A stretch of 64,000 bases of DNA, taken from contig CACWFY010000005.1 in the NCBI GenBank assembly GCA_902760345.1, forward strand, positions 16,198 to 80,197, given 5' to 3'. The notes under the pieces were generated by a model that saw only the letters and a list, made by a program, of their open reading frames with translations, did no database searches and was not told the DNA's origin. Positions 24,150 to 31,080 of this stretch are shown here, in pieces. This DNA comes from an uncultured Bacteroidales bacterium (GTDB taxonomy: Bacteria; Bacteroidota; Bacteroidia; Bacteroidales; Bacteroidaceae). Position 1 is the first letter of the stretch. The number at the start of each line of letters is the position of its first letter. A program made the position numbers and the translations under genes.

Positions 24150-24953
24150 ATGAAAACACAAGATATTGACAAGAAGATTGGTATGCCCGACGTGGATGCG
24201 GAGTGGGCCAAGTTTGAACACGACGTCATTGATGCAGAAGTCAAGTCGCACAAACGCGTGATGCTGTGGGGACTCTCCATAGCAGCTTCCATCGCTCTGG
24301 TGATAGGGTTCTTCCTTTTCGCACAAGATGCTGACGAACAGGCAGAGACGATGGTGGCTATAGCCGAAAAACCTGTTGTGCCAAATACCCACGCAGCTGA
24401 CGTGATTACACCAGCGAAGGAAGAAACACCTGCAACGGAAGAAATGCCGAAGACCAAGAAAGCGACAAAGGTGAAGCAACATTCAGACATCGGTCAGTTG
24501 GCGATGACAATACCTTCGGACACGAAGAAAGAAGAAGCTACCAGCAATCATCCGGCAACTGAGGAGTCCGTCAAGGTTTTCAGTAGCGTCGAACAGAGTC
24601 CTGGTTATCCTGGAGGCCAAAAGGCCCTTCAGGAGTTTCTCAAGGCCAACAAGCGCTACGACGGCTTGGCTCAGGAATATGGGGCAAAGGGTAGGGTTAT
24701 GACGTCTTTCTTGGTCGACAGTCTGGGTTACATCTCCGACATCAAAGTGGTAAAGGTCATGCGGATGAGTTACGACAGCCTGCGCCTCAGTCAGGAGACT
24801 GAAGAGATGCAGCAACTGGTGAAGCAGCAGATTACCGCCCAACTGAGTGAAGAGAGCAAACGCCTTGTCAGCCTGATGCCACGATGGATGCCTGGTAAAA
24901 TGTCTGGCAAGTCACGTAACGTGAGATACATGATACCCATTCAGTTCCCCTAA
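24150..24953 (+). CDS. Anti-sigma-like membrane protein with a TonB C-terminal domain
   Basis: 267 residues. A cytoplasmic N terminus (1-36) and one membrane segment (about 37-57) match the layout of an anti-sigma factor. A low-complexity periplasmic linker (60-148) then leads to a TonB C-terminal domain (about 150-267). The signature elements are PGGQKALQEFLKANKRYDG, GAKGRVMTSFLVDSLGYISD, MPRWMPGKMSGK and RYMIPIQF. TonB proteins transmit proton-motive energy to outer-membrane receptors; here, with an ECF sigma immediately upstream, the domain may instead sense an outer-membrane partner. Which role applies cannot be told. Confidence 0.75.
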   Translation: MKTQDIDKKIGMPDVDAEWAKFEHDVIDAEVKSHKRVMLWGLSIAASIALVIGFFLFAQDADEQAETMVAIAEKPVVPNTHAADVITPAKEETPATEEMPKTKKATKVKQHSDIGQLAMTIPSDTKKEEATSNHPATEESVKVFSSVEQSPGYPGGQKALQEFLKANKRYDGLAQEYGAKGRVMTSFLVDSLGYISDIKVVKVMRMSYDSLRLSQETEEMQQLVKQQITAQLSEESKRLVSLMPRWMPGKMSGKSRNVRYMIPIQFP

Positions 24954-24974
24954 ACCATTAAACGCAATTGAGCT

Positions 24975-25233
24975 ATGAACAAAAAGATGATTTTCAGCAT
25001 CGTCATGCTGTGGATGAGCCTGTCAGCGTATGCCACAGGTCAGGAAGGTGACGTTATCTATATCGACGGCATACAATGGGAACTGCTGGGCAAGCCTGTC
25101 TATGCAGACTCCACATTAAGTCGTACACTAAAAGAAGCATTGCCCCTGGCGCGTGTTCTGCATCAATGGTGAGTACCGCGCCTATGGAATCAATGGGTGG
25201 ACTATCCCCTATATGCTTGACAACGAAGACTAG
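24975..25233 (+). pseudogene. Remnant of a secreted Prevotella-type protein, frameshifted and internally deleted
   Basis: The first frame (24975-25172) encodes a signal peptide (MNKKMIFSIVMLWMSLSAYA) and the start of a family that I recall as longer proteins beginning GDVIYIDGxxWELLGKP. It stops at LARVLHQW. In the next frame CINGEYRAYGINGWTIPYML continues to a stop at 25231-25233, matching the C-terminal style of such proteins. The middle is missing, so this is an internally deleted, frameshifted copy. It lies 21 bp after the TonB-domain gene and may once have been part of that operon. Confidence 0.55.
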
Positions 25234-25433
25234 AGTCTGTCCCCGTGATTGATTGTACTACCAATAAATTTGACAAAACAAGCGCTGAGAATCGCGCGAA
25301 ATCCACCAAACGTTCAGCGAGGGTCAAATTCGCGAAATATGAGGCGTTATGCGCAAGCGACTGATATGTAGGGCATTACGTGTTTTGGTTTTTTCGGGCA
25401 TCTGAAAAGGCTGTTCGTTTTATCCACAATCAT

Positions 25434-25609
25434 CGTCGAAACATCCTTGAAAACCACGATTTTTGCAGTACGAAAGTGCCGTTTTCACGCCATGAAAGCG
25501 TAACTTTGAGGTCGTGAAAGTGGCACTTTGTGACCTTCGAAACGTAACTTCGTCACTCTCTATGTCCCACTTCGTGACTAAACAAGCGTAATAGCGACGC
25601 TTACCGTCC
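25434..25609. repeat. Array 1: seven to eight contiguous degenerate 22-bp units
   Basis: Units of exactly 22 bp run end to end, for example GCCGTTTTCACGCCATGAAA+GC (25478-25499), GTAACTTTGAGGTCGTGAAA+GT (25500-25521), GGCACTTTGTGACCTTCGAA+AC (25522-25543) and GTAACTTCGTCACTCTCTAT+GT (25544-25565). The shared pattern is a TTTC/TTTG block at positions 5-9 and GAAA at positions 17-20, a rough inverted repeat. The same unit occurs at 43561-43686. Confidence 0.75.
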
Positions 25610-25678
25610 TAGATTAACTAAAATAGCAAGCACGATTTTTGGCAGTTTTTCTTTACAAGTAGGGGCGCGGTTTGCACT

Positions 25679-25700
25679 ACCTTTCACCATAGGTGAAGGT
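25679..25700 (+). promoter_or_regulatory. Inverted repeat over a degenerate promoter copy
   Basis: ACCTTTCACC-ATA-GGTGAAGGT: 9-bp arms with one bulge. The left arm is part of TACCTTTC, a decayed duplicate of the active -7 box at 25752. It could be an operator or a small hairpin. Confidence 0.4.
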
Positions 25701-25727
25701 GCTTTCGTTCGGAAAAATGCAAATTTT

Positions 25728-25759
25728 TTTGGTTTTTCGCTCAGTTTGCACTACCTTTG
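25728..25759 (+). promoter_or_regulatory. Promoter of the HAD-panB-MFS operon
   Basis: -33 TTTG (25728-25731), 20-bp spacer, -7 TACCTTTG (25752-25759). It gives a leader of about 30 nt to the ATG at 25794. Confidence 0.75.
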
Positions 25760-25793
25760 CACCCGATTTTTATAAAAGATGTGTAAGAAAGAT

Positions 25794-26402
25794 ATGAAAG
25801 CAGCATTGTTCGACCTGGATGGCGTCGTGTTTGACACGGAGCCGCAGTACACCATTTTCTGGGGAGCACAGTGCCGTGAGTTCCATCCGGAGCACCCGGG
25901 ACTGGAACACGAAATCAAGGGACAGACGCTGGTGCAGATATACGACGCATGGTTTTCGGGGCCTCTGCAGGACAAGCAGACGCTGATTACGGAGCGTCTG
26001 AATCAGTATGAGCAGCAGATGTCGTACGACTATGTGGCAGGCTTCGAGGCGTTTGTCAAGACGTTGCGCCAAAAGGGCGTGAAGACGGCGGTGGTGACGA
26101 GCTCGAACAAGCCGAAGATGGAGGCGGTTTATGCCAGCAGACCCGAGTTCAGCAGCCTGTTTGACGCCATCTTGACTTCGGAGGACTTCGAGCGTTCGAA
26201 GCCTGATCCCGACTGCTACCTGAAGGCTGCCGAGCGCTTTGGCATTGAGCCGAAGGACTGCGTGGTCTTCGAGGATTCGTTCAACGGACTGAAGTCGGGT
26301 AGGGCTGCCGGCATGTATGTCGTAGGACTGGCTACGACGAACGATGCTGAGGCCATCCGTCCGCTGTGTGATGAGGTGATAAGTGACTACATTGTACATT
26401 AA
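25794..26402 (+). CDS. HAD superfamily phosphatase/phosphatase-mutase-like protein
   Basis: About 202 residues beginning MKAALFDLDGVVFDTEP: the DxDG nucleophile motif (D7, D9) is at the extreme N terminus. A helical cap (about 15-85) is followed by VVTSSNKPKMEAV (motif II), the lysine of motif III in RSKPDPDCYLKAAE, and VFEDSFNGLKSGRAAGM (motif IV). It resembles beta-phosphoglucomutase and phosphoglycolate-type phosphatases; the substrate is not predictable. It begins an operon with panB and an MFS transporter. The start at 25794 is preferred over 25779, which would leave a leader of only about 15 nt. Confidence 0.9.
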   Translation: MKAALFDLDGVVFDTEPQYTIFWGAQCREFHPEHPGLEHEIKGQTLVQIYDAWFSGPLQDKQTLITERLNQYEQQMSYDYVAGFEAFVKTLRQKGVKTAVVTSSNKPKMEAVYASRPEFSSLFDAILTSEDFERSKPDPDCYLKAAERFGIEPKDCVVFEDSFNGLKSGRAAGMYVVGLATTNDAEAIRPLCDEVISDYIVH

Positions 26403-26414
26403 ATTTTAAAAGAT

Positions 26415-27236
26415 ATGTCAGGATATTTAGTTAGCGACAATCGCAAAGTGACAACACACCGTTTTATGGAGATGAAGCAGAAAGGCGAGAAGATCTCCAT
26501 GTTAACATCGTATGACTACACGATGGCTGGACTGGTCGACAAGGCTGGTATCGACGCCATTCTCGTCGGCGACTCAGCGTCAAACGTGATGGCTGGTAAT
26601 GCCACAACGCTGCCGATGACCGTCGACTATATGATTTATCACGCCCGCTCGGTGGTTCGTGCCGTACAGCGCGCCCTTGTAGTATGCGACATGCCTTTTG
26701 GCTCGTATCAGGTGAATGCTGCTGAGGGTGTGACGAATGCCATTCGCATTATGAAGGAGAGCGGATGTGACGCGCTGAAGATGGAGGGTGGCGTCGAGAT
26801 ACTGGATACCGTGAAGCGCATTCTTGACGCAGGTATCCCCGTGATGGCACATCTGGGACTGACACCGCAGTCGATTAATAAGTTTGGCACCTATGCCGTG
26901 CGTGCTAAGGAACAGGCTGAGGCCGACAAACTGATGAGCGATGCTATCGCCCTTGCGGAGGTTGGCTGTTTCGGCATTACGCTGGAGAAGGTGCCTGCCC
27001 AATTGGCTGCTGAGGTGACCAAGACCGTCAAGTGCCCCACTATCGGTATCGGTGCCGGCAATGGCTGCGACGGACAGGTGTTAGTAGTGGCCGACATGCT
27101 GGGTATGACGCAAGGCTTCTCTCCGCGTTTCCTGCGCCGCTATGCCGACTTGAGCACCGTGATTACCGATGCTGTGGGTCACTATGTGGAAGATGTCAAA
27201 CGTGGCGACTTCCCTAATGCTAACGAATCGTACTAA
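26415..27236 (+). CDS. panB: 3-methyl-2-oxobutanoate hydroxymethyltransferase
   Basis: 273 residues. It transfers a hydroxymethyl group from methylene-tetrahydrofolate to ketoisovalerate, the first committed step of pantothenate (and so CoA) synthesis. The family signature is complete: [18 protein letters not shown], the metal-binding [25 protein letters not shown], and the catalytic glutamate in ITLEKVPA, followed by [15 protein letters not shown]. Cytoplasmic. It lies 12 bp after the HAD gene and 4 bp before the transporter gene, in the same direction. No panC is adjacent. Confidence 0.96.
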   Translation: MSGYLVSDNRKVTTHRFMEMKQKGEKISMLTSYDYTMAGLVDKAGIDAILVGDSASNVMAGNATTLPMTVDYMIYHARSVVRAVQRALVVCDMPFGSYQVNAAEGVTNAIRIMKESGCDALKMEGGVEILDTVKRILDAGIPVMAHLGLTPQSINKFGTYAVRAKEQAEADKLMSDAIALAEVGCFGITLEKVPAQLAAEVTKTVKCPTIGIGAGNGCDGQVLVVADMLGMTQGFSPRFLRRYADLSTVITDAVGHYVEDVKRGDFPNANESY

Positions 27237-27240
27237 TTAG

Positions 27241-28410
27241 ATGAATGTACAGAATACGCCCGTACACATCAAGTTGTGGCACCGTGATTTCTGGTTGCTG
27301 TCGTTCGCCTCGCTGTTGCTGACGGTAGCGGTCTACGTGCTCATTCCCGTAATGCCCAAGTGGCTGATGGACGTTGAGCACTTCACACCCGCACAGACCG
27401 GACGTGCCATGGGAGTGTTCGGATTAGGACTCTACGTGTTTGGTGCCCTCTGCTCGTGGCTCGTGCAGCAATATCGTCGCAATGTGGTTTGCATGTGGGC
27501 CATTATTTTCGTTGCCCTTGATGTGGCGTTGTTATGGTATATGGACGCACAGTGTACTATTTCCGTCGATTTCACCATTGTCATGTTGCAGCGCTTCCTC
27601 TTGGGAGCTGCCTTCGGACTGGCGCAGATGGTGCTGGCGTCGACGCTGATAATCGATACCTGCGAGTCGTTCCAGCGTACTGAGGCTAACCACAGCGTGT
27701 CGTGGTTTACGCGCTTCGCACTCTCCTTAGGTCCGTTGGCCGGACTGTTGCTCTATGAATGCTACGGTTTCAACGGTGTCATGCTGGCTTCTGTCGGCTG
27801 TGCCGTCGGTGCTTTTTTGCTGGTGAAACTGGTGGCCTTTCCCTTCCGTACGCCAGAAGAGGGTGTTCATGTGGCTTCGCTCGACCGTTTCTATCTGCCC
27901 CATGGGACTGTCCTGTTTGTTAACTTCCTGTTGGTCAGCACTGTGGTGGGCCTCTTGCTGAGCATGCCGATGCAGCCGATATCCTATGCGCTGATGATGG
28001 GTGGTTTCCTGTTGGCGCTGCTGGCCCAGCGTTTTGTATTTCGTGATGCTGAGTTGAAGAGTGAGATTATCAGCGGACTGCTGCTGATGGTGGCTGCTCT
28101 GCTGATATTGTTGGTGGCTCCGCAATCACCCATAAGCCCCGTACTGATAGGCCTGAGCGTGGGTGTGATTGGCGCGCGTTATCTGCTGTTCTTCATTAAG
28201 CTGAGCCGTCATTGCCAGCGCGGTACGTCGCAGAGCACCTATTTCCTTGGTTGGGAAACGGGCTTGGCCCTCGGCTTGGCCCTGGGTTACGGCGTGTTTT
28301 ACGGGCAGTCGGAGAGCTTGTTGCTGACAGGCGTGGGACTTTGCGTGGTAGCATTGGTAGTCTACCACTTCTTTACCCATGACTGGTTTATGCGCAATAA
28401 AAACCGATAA
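27241..28410 (+). CDS. MFS transporter
   Basis: 389 residues with about 12 hydrophobic segments spread along the whole length, beginning FWLLSFASLLLTVAVYVLIP. The loop after segment 2 reads GRAMGVFGLGLYVFGAL, consistent with the major facilitator superfamily. The centre has a charged loop (FRTPEEGVHVASLDRFYLP) between two six-helix halves. Inner-membrane location. Co-transcription with panB hints at a pantothenate- or metabolite-linked substrate, but sequence does not decide. It is convergent with addB, with a 6-bp gap. Confidence 0.85.
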   Translation: MNVQNTPVHIKLWHRDFWLLSFASLLLTVAVYVLIPVMPKWLMDVEHFTPAQTGRAMGVFGLGLYVFGALCSWLVQQYRRNVVCMWAIIFVALDVALLWYMDAQCTISVDFTIVMLQRFLLGAAFGLAQMVLASTLIIDTCESFQRTEANHSVSWFTRFALSLGPLAGLLLYECYGFNGVMLASVGCAVGAFLLVKLVAFPFRTPEEGVHVASLDRFYLPHGTVLFVNFLLVSTVVGLLLSMPMQPISYALMMGGFLLALLAQRFVFRDAELKSEIISGLLLMVAALLILLVAPQSPISPVLIGLSVGVIGARYLLFFIKLSRHCQRGTSQSTYFLGWETGLALGLALGYGVFYGQSESLLLTGVGLCVVALVVYHFFTHDWFMRNKNR

Positions 28411-28416
28411 TGATAT

Positions 28417-31080
28417 TTACCGTCTGCACATCTGCAGATACGGACAAGACTGACAGACCCTGAGGTCTGCGGTAGGAGTGAACGAGATGTCTTGCGAGAA
28501 TATCTCGTTCACTTTGTCTTCCAATAACTCGTTGAAATGGGCGGAATAGTCGGCAATGTCTGAAATCTTCTCTTTGCCGAAACAAAGCACGGGGTCATAG
28601 TCCTTGGCAGCGGCATGCTGGATGAACAGCAGGGCTGGCGCTACGGGTTGATGGCGCTGGCGGCTGACAATGTCGGCATACACAAACGTCTGCAAGTAGT
28701 AGTCGGCGTGGTCGTGAATCTTCTGTGGGTCGAAGATGTCGTCAACGCTGCTTAACGGCTTGAGCTTGCGGCCGCCCGTCTTGTAGTCTACCACGCGGAT
28801 GTGCCCGTCGCTCAACTGGTCTAAACGGTCAATACGTCCACCTATCTTTAGAGACGAGAGGTGAGAGGTGAGGGGACGCTCAACGTCACACTCCAGTCCG
28901 AGAATGGTAAACGGCGCCAGCCGTATGTCAATCTCGATGAGTTGGCGCAGGTAGCGGATGATGACCTCGCGGTTGATGAGGTGTAGTCCACTCTTGACGG
29001 TTTGGGGCCATTCCATGCGGAAAGCCTCGTCGACGGCCCGCTCGATGGTTGACGGATCCTTTTGTAGCTGCTGCAGGACTTCTTTGGTGACATAGCGCGG
29101 CAACTGGTGATAGATAAGGTCGGCGGCTTGGTGGAAGATGTTGCCGAAGATGCGGTTGTCCAGCTCCTGCTCGTCGTCGGGAATGTCGGGCTCCTCAAGG
29201 CCCGCCACGTAGCGATAGTAGAACTGTAACTGACAACGCATATACTTGTTGATGGCGGTAGGCGACAGTAAAAAGCCTTTCTCTTCCAATTGTTGCCAGA
29301 GTACCTTCATGACGTGGGGCGTCTTGCTGATAGGTTGTGGCGTATGACGGCTGATGAGCTTTTCCGATTGCAGGGTACGCTGGGTAATAGAATGGCCGCT
29401 TTCAACCAGTAGTTGTAGCATGAAACGGCTCATTTCACCGCGTTGTCCGTCCTCGGTGGAGTTGTTCCAGAGAATCGTCACGTCCTTGGCGCGTTGCAGC
29501 AGCCGGTGGAAGTAGTAAGCATAGATGCTCACCTTGTTCTCAATGGTCGTCAGTTCGTAGGCGTGACGGATACTATGGGGGATGAACGAACTGTCGTTGA
29601 CCCCTTTGGGCATATTACCGTCGTTGCAACTGAGCAGCAGTACGTGGTCGAAGTCGAGGTTGCGCGTCTCTAAAACGCCCATCACCTGCAGGCCCTCGGC
29701 AGGCTCGCCGTGGAAGGGGATGCTAGTTTGCTGGATGAGTTGGTTGACCAGTCGCTGCATGGTGGCATCGGTGACGTTGAGATCGCCGCTTTCCACGAGG
29801 GCGTTCAGGCGGTTGATGAGGGTATAGGCGCGGAATAGCGACTCCTGGAACAATGGGTCGGAAGAGCCCGCTCTCGCTATTTGGCGGAGCATGTCGGGGA
29901 GCGTGGCGTGCTCGCTGTCCTCAAGATATTTGTGATAGGGATGGCGCTGGAAGGCACGTACCAGACGTGGCGTGTGTCCGCCTGCCACCATGTCGTAGTA
30001 GCTTTGGATGAACGAGGCCACAGGGGTCTGGCAGAACGGATAACCCGTGGTGACGTTGACCTTCTCAACCTCGGCGGGTAGGCTGTGGATAACCGTGGGC
30101 AGTAGGTTCTCGTTGCATAGCACGATGGCAGTACGTCGTCCGTCGAGGTAGCGACCTGCCTGTCTAACCCAAGTGCTGACGTAGCGGGCCTGAATATGTT
30201 CCGTGGGTGCTGCAAGAAATGTAATCTGCTTCGGCTGCTTGAAGTTGTCGTAGATGCTGGTATCCTGACGGTCCAGTTCGTTGGGGAAGTACTTCAGGTA
30301 TTGTGCGATAAAGCGCCCAGCCTCGTGGCTCTGCATGTAGTAGTGGTCAAAGTCCCAATAGAAAAAGGCCTTTCCGTCTTGCTGCAGATAGCTGAAAAGC
30401 TGTTGCTCAACCTTTTGCAGTAGATTGAAACCGACGAAGAGGTAGCGGTCATAGGGGAAGGCGTCGGGAGTGGCGGAGGTAATGGCGGTAACTACACTAC
30501 GGTAGAGGGCACCTTCGTAGGCCAGTCCCTGCTTGGCCAGACGCTCGTTGAAATCGTGGTAAATGGCAGCAAAACGGCTCCACAAGTGCAGAAAACGCTC
30601 TTTAAGCTCACTTTCGTGTTCCTCGGTGAAATGGCTGAAAAAATGCTTTAGCAATTGTCGTTGCTCATCGGTGAGGTAGCTCAAGTCGTCTAATTCGTGG
30701 ATGTCGCGCAGATTGGCAAACACCTTATCGGCATCGGCCATGTTCTTGTCGAGGTCGTCAAAGTCACTGATGAGCAGTTGCCCCCAGCTGTAGAACTTGT
30801 CGAGGGTCTCAGCTGAGCCTGTCTGTGCACAGAATGAGCGGTGCAGGTCGCATACCAGTTTGATGGGGTCGGCCACGTTGAGTGATGACCGTCGCCGGAA
30901 CAGATCGCTGATGGTGATGTATGATGGACTCCACAGCGGTTGTCCACCGGCTAGTCGTGCCAGGTGTTCGTTGAGAAACAGCGACGCACGCTTATTAGGA
31001 AAGACGACCACTGTACGCGACAGGTCAGTGCCGTACTTCTGTATTATGTCTTCTGCAACGTATTCCAAGAACTCTTTCAT
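28417..31080 (-). CDS. AddB-like PD-(D/E)XK nuclease, helicase-nuclease subunit
   Basis: 887 residues. The N-terminal helicase-like domain has a degenerate phosphate-binding loop (VVFPNKRASLFLNEHLARL, about residues 24-42). The C-terminal nuclease domain shows GGRIDRLDQ and VVDYKTGGRKL (the DxK motif). Cysteines in MRCQLQFYYRYVAGLEEP and the C-terminal CQSCPYLQMC suggest an iron-sulfur cluster, as in AddB. It would work with the AddA-like protein in processing double-strand DNA ends. Its start overlaps the addA stop by 4 bp. A heptamer array (28847-28874) inserts PLTSHLSSLK just before the nuclease core. Confidence 0.88.
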   Translation of the reverse strand: MKEFLEYVAEDIIQKYGTDLSRTVVVFPNKRASLFLNEHLARLAGGQPLWSPSYITISDLFRRRSSLNVADPIKLVCDLHRSFCAQTGSAETLDKFYSWGQLLISDFDDLDKNMADADKVFANLRDIHELDDLSYLTDEQRQLLKHFFSHFTEEHESELKERFLHLWSRFAAIYHDFNERLAKQGLAYEGALYRSVVTAITSATPDAFPYDRYLFVGFNLLQKVEQQLFSYLQQDGKAFFYWDFDHYYMQSHEAGRFIAQYLKYFPNELDRQDTSIYDNFKQPKQITFLAAPTEHIQARYVSTWVRQAGRYLDGRRTAIVLCNENLLPTVIHSLPAEVEKVNVTTGYPFCQTPVASFIQSYYDMVAGGHTPRLVRAFQRHPYHKYLEDSEHATLPDMLRQIARAGSSDPLFQESLFRAYTLINRLNALVESGDLNVTDATMQRLVNQLIQQTSIPFHGEPAEGLQVMGVLETRNLDFDHVLLLSCNDGNMPKGVNDSSFIPHSIRHAYELTTIENKVSIYAYYFHRLLQRAKDVTILWNNSTEDGQRGEMSRFMLQLLVESGHSITQRTLQSEKLISRHTPQPISKTPHVMKVLWQQLEEKGFLLSPTAINKYMRCQLQFYYRYVAGLEEPDIPDDEQELDNRIFGNIFHQAADLIYHQLPRYVTKEVLQQLQKDPSTIERAVDEAFRMEWPQTVKSGLHLINREVIIRYLRQLIEIDIRLAPFTILGLECDVERPLTSHLSSLKIGGRIDRLDQLSDGHIRVVDYKTGGRKLKPLSSVDDIFDPQKIHDHADYYLQTFVYADIVSRQRHQPVAPALLFIQHAAAKDYDPVLCFGKEKISDIADYSAHFNELLEDKVNEIFSQDISFTPTADLRVCQSCPYLQMCRR
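28847..28874. repeat. In-frame heptamer array inside the addB-like gene
   Basis: + strand units TTTAGAG, ACGAGAG, GTGAGAG, GTGAGGG (coding strand CTCTCAC-like), encoding PLTSHLSSL. The three right-hand units match the relA and helicase arrays. Confidence 0.65.

Larger units (their letters stand above)
25234..25793. other. 560-bp gene-free region with repeat array and doubled promoter motif
   Basis: No convincing reading frame on either strand. The first 200 bp hold nothing I can name, apart from CG-rich AAATTCGCGAAAT-like stretches. Then comes the 22-bp array (25434-25609), an AT-rich stretch, and two copies of GTTTGCACTACCTTT at 25670-25684 and 25744-25758. The second copy contains the promoter of the HAD gene. 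Confidence 0.7.

Noticed and set aside
25434-25609. CRISPR array
   Set aside because: Units are contiguous with no unique spacers of 25-40 bp, and no cas genes are in the window.
25234-25793. Riboswitch or structured RNA upstream of the HAD-panB operon
   Set aside because: No recognisable riboswitch consensus, and the promoter is downstream of the repeat region, so the leader is only about 30 nt.
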